From: Acidobacteriota bacterium
Lineage (GTDB): Bacteria > Acidobacteriota > Terriglobia > Bryobacterales > Bryobacteraceae
Assembly: GCA_014584705.1 (NCBI GenBank)
Contig: JACTMJ010000024.1
Span: 124,001 to 188,000, forward strand
Length of the DNA stretch: 64,000 nucleotides
Direction of reading: 5' to 3'
Of the stretch, positions 1-8,584 are shown piece after piece. The first letter of the stretch is position 1. Every line of letters starts with the position of its first letter. Position numbers and translations under genes: made by a program. Below the pieces are notes generated by a model. The model was not told the DNA's origin. It ran no database searches and was given only the letters and a program-made list of their open reading frames with translations.

Positions 1-1
1 T

Positions 2-2440
2 CAGCTGCGTGTGTGGACGGAACACGCGGGTATCGCTTCGTTTCATCGTGTCCAACTGCTCCCCCACGCGCAAGCGTTGACCGGCGCGTACACCCCCGCG
101 ATCTGCACGTTCACACTCACCGGCACTCCCGCCGCCGGCGACATCGTTGGACTCTCCTGGCATACAGAACACCGCACCTATGAGACCTACGCGAACGAGA
201 CCCCGGAAACGGTCGTGCAGGCGCTCGCCAACGCCTTCAACGCGTTCCCCGGAGGCATTGAAGCCACCGCGAGCGGAGCCACTCTGGAACTGCGATATAT
301 TGGCTTCCCCTCCACGCCGGGCTATCGGCATCCAGGCGCGAACGGCAATCGGGTGGGCGTCTACAGCTATGTGAAGGGAAGCGGCAGTCTCGCCTGGGAC
401 AAGACATTTGCCGTCATGAGCGGCGGAACCAGCCCCACCAGTTGGCGCGTGACCCTGCCGTTCGCGACCCTATCCGACATCAATGGCAACGCAATCGACT
501 GGCAGCATGTTCGTAAACTGCGATGGACCTACGCCGCACCGCTGAGCTATGCGGACTTTGAGCGCTTGGAGTTTGCGGTCTCTGTTGAGAACTGGTCAGT
601 TACCGGCACAGGAACCGAATATCGTTTTGCGGGCACTGGCAGCCGCCGGATCGAGGACTCTGACATCGCACCGGCATACGCTGGCACATGGAGCCATGCC
701 AAGGGGAACTACTCCGGAGGCACTATACACTGGAGCAGCGAAGACAATGCCAGTGTCACCATTCACTACTTCCACCCCAGTGCGCATGAACTCTATCTGG
801 GCTCGCGGACACACGCCGCGGGAGGAGCCGTCGGTGTCACCGTGAATAGCGGCCCGCCCCAGACGCTGCATTTCCATGTCGCGGGTGAGGACAATCTGGT
901 ACGTCGCTTCGTGCAAGCGATGCCCGCGGGCCATCACGAAGTCCATATCGCAAAGGCCGCGGACGGCAGCACCTTCTATTTTGATTTTCTGGAGATCGCA
1001 CACCCGGAGACTGCCTTCCCCGCCCTACCGGGTAATTCACAATTGAGCCTCTCGACAGACTGGGATACGGACCATAGCCTGTCCATTCCTCCTGAACGAA
1101 CCGTTGCACTCCTCCGGCGTCTCGGTTTCCGAGGGCGCGTGAATCACTACGTAGGGGCGATGTGGTTCTACCAACTTCGAAACCAGGGCTACACTCACGC
1201 GGAAGCCACCGTCACGTTCTCGGGGGAGCCGGTATTTGGAGCCACCACCGAGTTGCACGTGGGCAATGTGGACTATGGTCCCGCGTTCGATACCGTTTTC
1301 ACCCATCTCAACCGCGCCGGCGATACAGCCGAGTCCATTGCCCTAGCCTTCGCCTTGCGCATCAACGATGGCTCCACCGCCGTACGTGCGGAAGCCGACG
1401 GAACAACGCTTCGCGTGCTCTCGCGGCGATTGGGCACGGAGGGCAACAAGATCACGGTGTCGGCGACTCCTTCCTCCGGGGGATTCCATGCATCCGCATC
1501 CGGCTCTCAACTCGAAGGCGGTGCGAACGGCGCTTGGCGAACCGACATTCAGGCGTCGCCGAAACTGAACCGCGCCATGCGGGATTGGCATCGTGCCTTC
1601 TTTGCCGCGCTCGCCCAGGAGAACATCGATTGCGTCACCGCATACAGCACCGAGCTGCGTCACGGCGACCGCAGCGTGAGCGAGGGCATTGCCCAGCGCT
1701 ATTGGGACCAGAGCGCGGTGGAACTCAATACACCCGCGCTGCAAACGAATTTCTCAGCGAAGAGCCTGGTGTTCTGGCGAGAGATTCATGCGGAAAGCGC
1801 GCAGCTCATGGCGGACGGTGGGCTCGTCCCATACCTGCAGTTGGGCGAAGTGCAGTATTGGTATTTTCCAAACTCCTCCGGCATGCCGTTCTACGACGAA
1901 GACGCCACGGCTGCGTTCCTGACGCAGTATGGGCGTCCGATGGCGCGCATCGCCGATGAGTTCCAGGATCCGGCGGACTACACCGATGAGCTCCAGTTTC
2001 TGCGAGACAGGCTGGGCGTGTTCTCGGAAGGCATCTTCAGCTATGTGAAGACCCTTCACCCCAACGCACGCTTTGAGGTCCTCTATCCCCCCGATGTGAA
2101 CGACAGCCCCATTGGGAAGGCGGTGAACTATCCCGCTACTGCGTGGTCCACCGCGAATCTGGATTGTCTGAAAACGGAGAGCTTCATCTTCACCCTCTCG
2201 TCAAACCTCAACAAGAGCAAAGAGACGATCGCAACTTCCGCGTTGAAAGGCTTCCCAAAGGCAAAACGGGCGCACCTCGTTGGCATCAGCGACTACTCGA
2301 GCAGTTGGCGCAAGGAACTGGCCCATGCGCTGGATGAGTCCCTCGAATCCGTTACGCTGTTCGCGCTCGATCAATTCTGCCTGATTGGCTATCCGCCGTA
2401 CAGCAAGCCCCGACGGATGCGCATTGGCTTTCACGGCTAA
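2..2440 (+). CDS. phage-tail-like protein with TIM-barrel-like C-terminal part (5' end outside window)
   Basis: The reading frame is open to the left edge, so the true start is probably outside the window; the first start codon visible is GTG at 11. Numbering from that codon, residues 31-147 and 398-511 look like two copies of one beta-rich module. Each has a TF-x-L/S-GxP opening, a 'dT/E..A.Aha..iN/F' helix, a 'GA/GTTLEL/RVL' strand and a 'GN-K/R-I/V-V' strand, and ends in GG-x5-WR. Residues 205-335 resemble a beta-sandwich, carbohydrate-binding-like module. Residues 342-800 read like a TIM-barrel hydrolase fold, interrupted by the second module. Such modules with a TIM barrel are known from phage or gene-transfer-agent tail proteins, including non-contractile tail sheaths. 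That family link is from memory. No other phage gene is visible in the window. Function unproven. Confidence 0.6.
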   Translation, partial: QLRVWTEHAGIASFHRVQLLPHAQALTGAYTPAICTFTLTGTPAAGDIVGLSWHTEHRTYETYANETPETVVQALANAFNAFPGGIEATASGATLELRYIGFPSTPGYRHPGANGNRVGVYSYVKGSGSLAWDKTFAVMSGGTSPTSWRVTLPFATLSDINGNAIDWQHVRKLRWTYAAPLSYADFERLEFAVSVENWSVTGTGTEYRFAGTGSRRIEDSDIAPAYAGTWSHAKGNYSGGTIHWSSEDNASVTIHYFHPSAHELYLGSRTHAAGGAVGVTVNSGPPQTLHFHVAGEDNLVRRFVQAMPAGHHEVHIAKAADGSTFYFDFLEIAHPETAFPALPGNSQLSLSTDWDTDHSLSIPPERTVALLRRLGFRGRVNHYVGAMWFYQLRNQGYTHAEATVTFSGEPVFGATTELHVGNVDYGPAFDTVFTHLNRAGDTAESIALAFALRINDGSTAVRAEADGTTLRVLSRRLGTEGNKITVSATPSSGGFHASASGSQLEGGANGAWRTDIQASPKLNRAMRDWHRAFFAALAQENIDCVTAYSTELRHGDRSVSEGIAQRYWDQSAVELNTPALQTNFSAKSLVFWREIHAESAQLMADGGLVPYLQLGEVQYWYFPNSSGMPFYDEDATAAFLTQYGRPMARIADEFQDPADYTDELQFLRDRLGVFSEGIFSYVKTLHPNARFEVLYPPDVNDSPIGKAVNYPATAWSTANLDCLKTESFIFTLSSNLNKSKETIATSALKGFPKAKRAHLVGISDYSSSWRKELAHALDESLESVTLFALDQFCLIGYPPYSKPRRMRIGFHG

Positions 2441-2471
2441 TGAGAAACCGCGTGTCGCGGAAGCACAACCG

Positions 2472-3473
2472 CTAACCGCGGCCTTCGAAGAGGTTGCGCC
2501 CGGCCACCATCGCCTTCATCTTGCCATCGGCAACGCTGCGCTGCAGCATCCAGAATCCGCAATCCGGATGAATGTAGGCTACGCGTCCCGCACCCAGCAC
2601 CTGCTGCGCATTCTCAAGCCGACGCGCGATCTCTTCCGGGCTCTCAATCCCGTTATCTTTGATGTCGATGACGCCAAGCCCCACTGCGATTTCGGGCCTC
2701 AAGTCCCTGAATGCATCCAGTTCGTCATACCCGCGCCGGGCAAATTCGAGCACAAGATGGTCAGCATGTAACTCATTGAGAAAGGGCATCAGATCCCGAT
2801 AGAGCCCCTTCTGCACGGATTGCCCCCCGTAGTTTCCAAAACAGATATGTACCGCACGTTCGGAGCCTTTCGGAATCCCATCAAGCACGTGGTTAATCGC
2901 TCCCGCCGCCCATGGCCGGTCTTCCGGATGCCCAACGATGTTCGCTTCGTCCAGTTGCACGACGGCCGCGCCGATCCTGCTCAATTGCGCCCGCAACACG
3001 CCGGCTATTTCCATCGCCAGTGTGGCGCGGTCCTTGTAATGGCGGTCCGTGAGCACTTTGGTCAGCATGTGCGGGCCGGTGCAGGTGAACTTCAAAGGTT
3101 GTTCGGTGAGGCCCCGTGTGAACTCATAGTCCGCCGGAAGATTCAGTGTTCCCTCCCCCAAGGGAGCCTCCACCACGCCCGCCGGCACGCTGCGATAGCT
3201 GAGCTGTTCGTCTCCGCGAAACGCGTCAATATCGCTCAACGAAAACTTCGTATGAATGCCGCTCATCTGGCCCACGAAATAGTCGATCATCCCGTTCGTT
3301 TCCGGATGGCTCGGATCGAAGCGATTCAATTCGCCGTCCGCCACGACATCGATCCCCGCGAGTTCCTGCGTCTTGAGCACGACCGCGATCGCATCGCGCA
3401 GCACAAGCTTGCTCGTATTACCCAGCAGCCATTGCGGAACCGGATAACTTCCCACCACTGTAGTTTTCACCAT
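2472..3473 (-). CDS. cobalamin-independent methionine synthase-type methyltransferase, short form (MetE C-terminal domain)
   Basis: The protein has 333 residues from the ATG at 3473, where it opens with MVKTTVVGSYP, the usual beginning of the family; a longer frame upstream is not family-like. It carries the zinc-ligand pattern of the MetE catalytic barrel: HIC (His-x-Cys), a Glu in VLEFARRG, and a Cys in HPDCGFW. It lacks the N-terminal half of the classical enzyme of about 750 residues. In the family the zinc activates homocysteine thiol for methylation. Short proteins of this type may take methyl groups from a corrinoid or another donor rather than polyglutamyl folate, so the donor is uncertain. 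It lies convergent to the tail-like gene and divergent from the glycosyltransferase at 3525, with about 50 bases between. The family is clear; the exact substrate is not. Confidence 0.8.
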   Translation of the reverse strand: MVKTTVVGSYPVPQWLLGNTSKLVLRDAIAVVLKTQELAGIDVVADGELNRFDPSHPETNGMIDYFVGQMSGIHTKFSLSDIDAFRGDEQLSYRSVPAGVVEAPLGEGTLNLPADYEFTRGLTEQPLKFTCTGPHMLTKVLTDRHYKDRATLAMEIAGVLRAQLSRIGAAVVQLDEANIVGHPEDRPWAAGAINHVLDGIPKGSERAVHICFGNYGGQSVQKGLYRDLMPFLNELHADHLVLEFARRGYDELDAFRDLRPEIAVGLGVIDIKDNGIESPEEIARRLENAQQVLGAGRVAYIHPDCGFWMLQRSVADGKMKAMVAGRNLFEGRG

Positions 3474-3512
3474 GCCATGATTGTATCCACTTCGCCGCCG
3501 CGGAAGCTCTCG

Positions 3513-3518
3513 TAGAAT
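3513..3518 (+). promoter_or_regulatory. possible -10 box (TAGAAT) of the glycan cluster
   Basis: TAGAAT matches the sigma-70 -10 consensus at five of six positions and ends six bases before the TTG start at 3525. No convincing -35 hexamer is seen 16-18 bases upstream. If used, the transcript would start at or very near the start codon, giving a leaderless message. Confidence 0.35.
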
Positions 3519-3524
3519 AGTGAG

Positions 3525-4556
3525 TTGGCGAAACATCCGGTAACTGTGGTGATCCCCACTCTCTATGCGGGCGATAACCTTCGCGATACACTTGATTCCC
3601 TTGCCGCACAGTCTTTCGACGATTTCGATGTCGTGGTCGTCGATAACAGCGGCACGCGGATCGCGGCTGCCCATGCCTCGGAGAGCCGTTTCGATCTGTC
3701 AATGATTTTCATGGAAAGTAACGCCGGATTTGGTGGCGCCATCAACGCGGCGCTTCAACATACGGCGGCCCCTCTGGTGGCACTGCTCAATGACGATGCC
3801 CCCGCCCATCCCGATTGGTTGCGCGCGCTTGTGGACGACGCTACCAGCTTCGCTGAGTTTGGAATGTTCAGTTGCCAAATCCGCCTGGCGGGAACAGACA
3901 TGCTCGATTCAACTGGCATGCTGATGAGCCGCGACGGAAGCAGCATCCAACGCTCCCATCGCCGCGCGTGGCGTAGCGATGCTTCGCCGGTTGCGTGCCT
4001 GATTCCAAGCGGCTGCGCGTCGCTCTACCGCCGCAAGGCGCTCAACGAAGTGACCTTGCCCGGCACTCCCGGACCCTTCGATGAAGACTTTCAGCTTTAT
4101 TGCGAGGACACTGATCTCGGCCTTCGCCTCTTGTGGCAGGGCTGGCGCTGCCGCTACGTGCAGGACGCCGTCGTCGAGCACCGATACTCCCGAAGCGCGG
4201 GGGCGATCTCACCGCTGAAAGCATTCTTGGTGGAGCGCAATCGCCTCTTCGTGGTACTGAAGAATTTCCCATTGACGGACGCGATCGCTGCTGTTTTCTT
4301 CGCGCCTGTGCGCTATCTGCACCATCTTCGCGAAGCGCTATCCGGCAAGGGAAAGACGGCCGCATTCGCCCGGTCAAGCCACGGCTGGCAACTGCCCTGG
4401 CTGGTGGTGAAGGCTCATGTGGCTGCATTGCGAGCGCTGCCCCGCCTCCTGCGACAACGGGATTTGATCCTTACTTACACTCGGGTTTCGAAAGAGCAAT
4501 TCCGCGATGCGATTTATGCCCATCGCGCCACACTCCGCGAGGTTGCGAAACACTAG
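3525..4556 (+). CDS. glycosyltransferase family 2
   Basis: This 343-residue GT-A enzyme probably adds a sugar to a cell-surface glycan or lipid carrier at the cytoplasmic face of the membrane. The N-terminus VTVVIPT (residues 6-12), VVVDNSG (37-43), the metal/nucleotide motif NDD (89-91) and the acceptor-side motif CEDTDLG (193-199) are all in the expected order. The spacing resembles rhamnosyltransferase-like GT2 proteins. The start is TTG at 3525; no Shine-Dalgarno sequence precedes it. It heads a same-strand cluster that continues with a second GT2 two bases after its stop, so the genes are probably cotranscribed. The sugar donor and acceptor cannot be read from the sequence. Confidence 0.85.
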   Translation: MAKHPVTVVIPTLYAGDNLRDTLDSLAAQSFDDFDVVVVDNSGTRIAAAHASESRFDLSMIFMESNAGFGGAINAALQHTAAPLVALLNDDAPAHPDWLRALVDDATSFAEFGMFSCQIRLAGTDMLDSTGMLMSRDGSSIQRSHRRAWRSDASPVACLIPSGCASLYRRKALNEVTLPGTPGPFDEDFQLYCEDTDLGLRLLWQGWRCRYVQDAVVEHRYSRSAGAISPLKAFLVERNRLFVVLKNFPLTDAIAAVFFAPVRYLHHLREALSGKGKTAAFARSSHGWQLPWLVVKAHVAALRALPRLLRQRDLILTYTRVSKEQFRDAIYAHRATLREVAKH

Positions 4557-4558
4557 CA

Positions 4559-5350
4559 ATGGAACGTTCTCCGGGAAATCACCAGAGCATGCCCGCCCCA
4601 TCGGACTTGATGGTTCTCATTCCCGCATACAACGAAGAGCGGTGTATCGCGGAGGTCCTGACCGAGCTATGGGATGTGCTTCCCGGCTGTGCAGCGGTGG
4701 TGGTGGACGATTGTTCCTCGGATGGTACGGTCGCGGAGGCGGAGCGCTCCGGCGCGCGCGTGCTTCGTCTTCCGCATCACCTTGGCTTGGGAGGCGCTGT
4801 TCAGGCCGGTTACAAACTCGCCTTTGAGCTTGGCTACGAATACGTCATACGCATCGACGGGGACGGCCAGCACAACCCCAGAGACATCCGCCGAATCTAC
4901 AATGAACTCCGCGAGAGCGGCGCGGAGATGGTGATCGGAAGCCGCTTCATCACGAACGACGGTTACCAAACGACGTTCCTGCGCGGTCTCGTCATTCGCT
5001 TCTTTCGCCTGATGCTTCGCCCCATCCTGGGCCGCCCTGTGCATGACCCGACATCTGGATTCGTCGGCGTAAACCGCGCCGCGCTGGGCGTATTCAGCCG
5101 CGTGTTCCCCCTTGAATACCCAGAGATTGAAGCGCTCGTGGTGCTGCAGCGCCGCGCTTTTCGTTTCCGGGAGATCCCTTGCGCGATGCGCCCTCGATTG
5201 CGTGGCACAAGCAGCATCACTTTGGTGCGATCGCTCTACTTCTTGCTGCATGTGCTGCTGGGCGTGTTTGTGAATATCCTGAAGTATGACGGCCGCCGCG
5301 GGAGCCGCCGGACCGTAGCAGTTCCGGGAAAGGATGAGACGAGCCAATGA
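4559..5350 (+). CDS. glycosyltransferase family 2, dolichyl/polyprenyl-phosphate sugar synthase type
   Basis: This 263-residue GT2 protein resembles DPM/GtrB-type synthases, which transfer a sugar from a nucleotide sugar to polyprenyl phosphate. Visible motifs are LIPAYNEE (20-27), VVVDDCSSDGT (47-57), the metal motif DGDGQHNP (100-107), and MVIGSRF (124-130). A hydrophobic stretch near residues 225-245 could be a membrane anchor. ATG at 4559 lies two bases after the previous stop; ATG at 4589 (MPAPSDLM) is an alternative start. It overlaps the DUF2304 gene by four bases (ATGA). GT2-DUF2304 neighbours are a recurring pair, which suggests supply of lipid-linked sugar to the membrane protein encoded at 5684. 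Confidence 0.85.
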   Translation: MERSPGNHQSMPAPSDLMVLIPAYNEERCIAEVLTELWDVLPGCAAVVVDDCSSDGTVAEAERSGARVLRLPHHLGLGGAVQAGYKLAFELGYEYVIRIDGDGQHNPRDIRRIYNELRESGAEMVIGSRFITNDGYQTTFLRGLVIRFFRLMLRPILGRPVHDPTSGFVGVNRAALGVFSRVFPLEYPEIEALVVLQRRAFRFREIPCAMRPRLRGTSSITLVRSLYFLLHVLLGVFVNILKYDGRRGSRRTVAVPGKDETSQ

Positions 5351-5706
5351 CCGCTACCGCCGGTTTCCTGATCGCCGTCAGCCTCGTGCTGATTCTGGCC
5401 GTCCTCGTCGAGGTACGCCGCGCCCACATTCGCGTCGAGTATTCCGTAAGCTGGCTCGCCGCCGGATTGGCCTTGCTGCTTGTTTCGAGCTTCCCCGGCG
5501 CACTCTCCTTCCTCACGGGCTGGCTGCATCTGGAGCAAGAACCGCTGACGCTGCTGCTGGTCGTCGGATGCATCTTTTTGTTTGTGCTTTTCCGGCTGTC
5601 CATCGTTGTCTCTTCGCTCAAGGACAACAACATCGCACTAGCCCAGAGGGTCGCCATCCTGGAATACCGAGTTTCCGCGAGTCATGAAGAAGAACAAAGC
5701 GAATAG
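5347..5706 (+). CDS. DUF2304 domain small membrane protein
   Basis: A 119-residue protein with three hydrophobic segments, near residues 5-20, 33-52 and 66-86, followed by a short charged tail with coiled-coil character (residues 90-119). The pattern fits DUF2304, a family of unknown biochemical role that is repeatedly found beside GT2 polyprenyl-phosphate glycosyltransferases. The ATG overlaps the preceding stop by four bases, which suggests translational coupling. It may assist or anchor the synthase; that role is inferred from neighbourhood only. Confidence 0.8.
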   Translation: MTATAGFLIAVSLVLILAVLVEVRRAHIRVEYSVSWLAAGLALLLVSSFPGALSFLTGWLHLEQEPLTLLLVVGCIFLFVLFRLSIVVSSLKDNNIALAQRVAILEYRVSASHEEEQSE

Positions 5707-7441
5707 ATCTGTTCCCGCCCCGACGGTATCCGCCGCGGCCGGGCCTGGGGTCGCACCGAATCGAAATGCATGGCTCCTTTGGGCCGGGCTCTTGTGCCTT
5801 GCCGTGACGCTCGCCTGCATTGCGTACTCCCCGGCCATCGATGGCGGATATGTCTTCGACGACATCACCCTCACCTTCCGTTCTGATCCGAACTTTGCGG
5901 CGCGTGGCGTCACCGGCGTCTTGCGAGGCGTGCGGCCGCTCGTGGAACTCAGCCATTGGGTCGTCTACCAGTTCGTCGATGGACGCCCCTTCCTTCACCA
6001 CCTGGTTTCCGTTCTGGTTCACGCCGCCAGCTCAGTGTTGCTTGGATACGTCCTGCTGCGATTGCTGGTCCTCATGGGAACGGCGGGCAGCACGGCACGC
6101 TGGCTTGCGGCTCTGGGCGGGGGTATCTTCCTGTTGCATCCCGCCAATACGGAGGCGGTCGCTTACATCACCAGCCGCTCGGAAGTGCTGAGCGTCTTCT
6201 TCTATCTCGCCGCGCTAGCGGTATTCCTGAATCGATCGGAGCCGGATATCTCCTTGCGTCGGGCAATCGCCGTGCTGGCACTCTTTGTTTTCGCGCTGCT
6301 CAGTAAGGAGCATTCACTTACGCTCCCCATCACGCTGGTGCTGCTCGATCTCTGGATCTACCGCCTGACGCCTTCCGCGCTACTGCGCTCCGGCTGGCGG
6401 CTTTACGGTCTGATGCTGGCGGGCGCGGCCGTCGGAGCGGCGCTGGTAGCTCAAGTGCTTCAAGGTGCAGTCACAGCGGGCTTCGGCATGAAAGACCTTA
6501 ACTGGTGGGAATACCTGCTCACCCAGGGCCGAGCGATCGCGCTGTATTTCCGCCTCTACCTCCTGCCTGTGGGCCAGAATGGAGACTATCTCTTCCCCAT
6601 CTCCCGCACACCCTTGGAGTACGGCGCCATTTTCTATTGGGCGGCGATCGCAGCCGCCGCAGTTGCCGCATTCGTTTACCGGAAGCGGATGCCCCTGATC
6701 TCGCTGGGCGTCCTGCTCTTCCTCGTGCTCTTGATGCCCACTTCCTCGATCCTGCCCATTCAGGACGCCGCGGTGGAACGCCGTGTGTATCTCTCCTCCA
6801 TCGGATTGCTGATCGCCACGGTCGGGTTGCTTCGTCGCATTGAAGTCCCCTTGCACACACTGCGTTATGCCGGCATCGTGCTGCTGCTCGTGCTGATGGC
6901 AGGCACCTACCAGCGAAGCGAAGTCTGGGCCTCCCATGATGCATTCTGGAATGACGTCCTCGCCAAGAATCCGGAGAGCTGGCGCGCCAATGTGCAAGTG
7001 GGCCTCACCGCACTCGAGGGGGGAAAGTGTCAGGAAGCGCTGGAGAGATTTGAGAAAGCGCTTCCCCACGCGGCGGACAACTTCATGGCCGCTCTGCACA
7101 TGAACTACGCCCGCGCCCTCGATTGCGCCGGCCGCCCTCAAGAGGCTGAAAAGGAGTTTCGCGCCTCGCTCGCGATCGAGAATCAGGCTGCAACCTGGAC
7201 GCAGCTTGGGGTCTTCTACGCGCGCGCTCAGAGATCCGCGGAAGCACTTCACGCGTTCAACCAGGCTACGGCGCTGAACCCTAACTTCCCACTTGCTTAC
7301 TCCAACCGCGGCAACCTGCACGCACGCCTTGGAGATTGCGCGGCGGCTGTACCGGATTTTGAGAAGGCCCTCCAACTCATGCCCTCAAACTCCACCGCAC
7401 AGCGCGGCCTGGCCTATTGCCGCGAACGCGAGAGGCGCTAG
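5684..7441 (+). CDS. multi-pass membrane protein with C-terminal TPR repeats, TMTC-like (GT-C fold)
   Basis: This 585-residue protein has about ten transmembrane segments, followed by a soluble part from about residue 420 with three to four tetratricopeptide repeats (spacing about 34, e.g. NYARALDCAGRPQEAEKEF and SNRGNLHARLGDCAAAVPDF). The first loop after TM1 contains YVFDD, the acidic pair typical of GT-C glycosyltransferases that use lipid-linked sugars. The whole resembles TMTC-type O-mannosyltransferase candidates, in which TPRs follow a GT-C membrane domain. It overlaps the DUF2304 gene by 23 bases and lies downstream of a polyprenyl-phosphate sugar synthase that could supply its donor. 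The protein or glycan acceptor is unknown. The TPR part is certain, the transferase activity is inferred. Confidence 0.75.
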   Translation: MKKNKANRSVPAPTVSAAAGPGVAPNRNAWLLWAGLLCLAVTLACIAYSPAIDGGYVFDDITLTFRSDPNFAARGVTGVLRGVRPLVELSHWVVYQFVDGRPFLHHLVSVLVHAASSVLLGYVLLRLLVLMGTAGSTARWLAALGGGIFLLHPANTEAVAYITSRSEVLSVFFYLAALAVFLNRSEPDISLRRAIAVLALFVFALLSKEHSLTLPITLVLLDLWIYRLTPSALLRSGWRLYGLMLAGAAVGAALVAQVLQGAVTAGFGMKDLNWWEYLLTQGRAIALYFRLYLLPVGQNGDYLFPISRTPLEYGAIFYWAAIAAAAVAAFVYRKRMPLISLGVLLFLVLLMPTSSILPIQDAAVERRVYLSSIGLLIATVGLLRRIEVPLHTLRYAGIVLLLVLMAGTYQRSEVWASHDAFWNDVLAKNPESWRANVQVGLTALEGGKCQEALERFEKALPHAADNFMAALHMNYARALDCAGRPQEAEKEFRASLAIENQAATWTQLGVFYARAQRSAEALHAFNQATALNPNFPLAYSNRGNLHARLGDCAAAVPDFEKALQLMPSNSTAQRGLAYCRERERR

Positions 7442-7444
7442 CGA

Positions 7445-8584
7445 ATGCGCATCGGCATCAATGCACTCTATCTGCTGCCGGGCGGTGTCGGCGGCACGGA
7501 AACCTACCTGCGCGAGTTGCTCGAGTGGATGCCGCGGATCGCGCCGGAGCATGAGTATTTCGTCATCGTCAACCGGGAGTGCGAGGGTGCGGCGCTCGCG
7601 GCAAGCCCCCAATTGCACCTCGTTCGCACGGGAGTTCCCGCTGCATCGCGACCATCACGCCTACTCTATGAACAGGTGCTGGTTCCGGCCCAGGCGCGCG
7701 CTCTCCGCCTCGACGTCCTCTTCAACCCCGGCTTCACCGCGCCCGCGCTTTGCGGCTGTCCGTGCGTCACCACCTTCCACGACCTGCAGCACAAACGTCA
7801 CCCGGAATACTTCCGCTTCTTTGACCTGCCGGCATGGAACTTCTTCCTGGGCCTCTCCGCCCGGCGTTCCCAACGAATCCTCGCCGTCTCGCAAGCCACC
7901 GCGACCGACTTCCGGCACTTCTATCCCGGAGTGAAATCGCCAATTGACATCACTCCACTGGGCGCTCGCGACGCGTTCTTTGCCCTTCGATCTCCCGGTC
8001 ACACGCCCGACGACTACTTGCTCTGCGTTTCCACCCTGCATCCACATAAGAATCACGTGCGCCTGGTTCGGGCATTCGCAAAATGGAGACAGGAGAGCGG
8101 TTCCGCAACAAGGCTGGTGCTGGCGGGTATGAGAGGATTTGCCGCGAAGGCCGTGGAGCGGAGCATCGCGGAGTGCCAGGCCGCATCCTTTGTGACCATT
8201 ACGGGCTGGATCAGCGATGAGGAATTGCTGGCCCTCTATCGGGATGCGCGTGGATTCATTTTCCCGTCGCTATTTGAGGGGTTCGGAATTCCGGTGGTGG
8301 AGGCGCTCGCCTGCGGATTGCCGTGCGCCGTATCGGCTATCGAGCCCATGCAATCGCACGCCGGTGACGCTGCATTGTCCTTTAACCCACTCGATGAGGA
8401 TGCAATCGCCAATGCGATTCACCGCATCCTCACCGATGCGGGCTTGAGAGCCAAACTCGCGGAGGCAGGACCTCGGCGAGCGGAGGTCTTTCGCTGGAAG
8501 CGGACCGCGCAACTCACTCTCGATAGTCTGATTGCCGCCGCGGGATCCTCGCCGGCCACCCCGCACCCACGCGGCACATCCTAG
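7445..8584 (+). CDS. glycosyltransferase family 4 (GT-B)
   Basis: A 379-residue retaining GT-B enzyme. The N-terminal domain begins MRIGINALYL and contains the glycine-rich acceptor-side loop GGVGGTETY. The C-terminal domain shows the CVSTLHPHKN motif and the donor-binding FPSLFEGFGIPVVEALACG motif with the EX7E pair. These proteins transfer a hexose, often mannose, from a nucleotide sugar. It starts four bases after the TMTC-like gene and closes the glycan cluster, so it belongs to the same transcription unit. It ends convergently with dapD, overlapping it by four bases. The sugar specificity is not readable. Confidence 0.9.
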   Translation: MRIGINALYLLPGGVGGTETYLRELLEWMPRIAPEHEYFVIVNRECEGAALAASPQLHLVRTGVPAASRPSRLLYEQVLVPAQARALRLDVLFNPGFTAPALCGCPCVTTFHDLQHKRHPEYFRFFDLPAWNFFLGLSARRSQRILAVSQATATDFRHFYPGVKSPIDITPLGARDAFFALRSPGHTPDDYLLCVSTLHPHKNHVRLVRAFAKWRQESGSATRLVLAGMRGFAAKAVERSIAECQAASFVTITGWISDEELLALYRDARGFIFPSLFEGFGIPVVEALACGLPCAVSAIEPMQSHAGDAALSFNPLDEDAIANAIHRILTDAGLRAKLAEAGPRRAEVFRWKRTAQLTLDSLIAAAGSSPATPHPRGTS

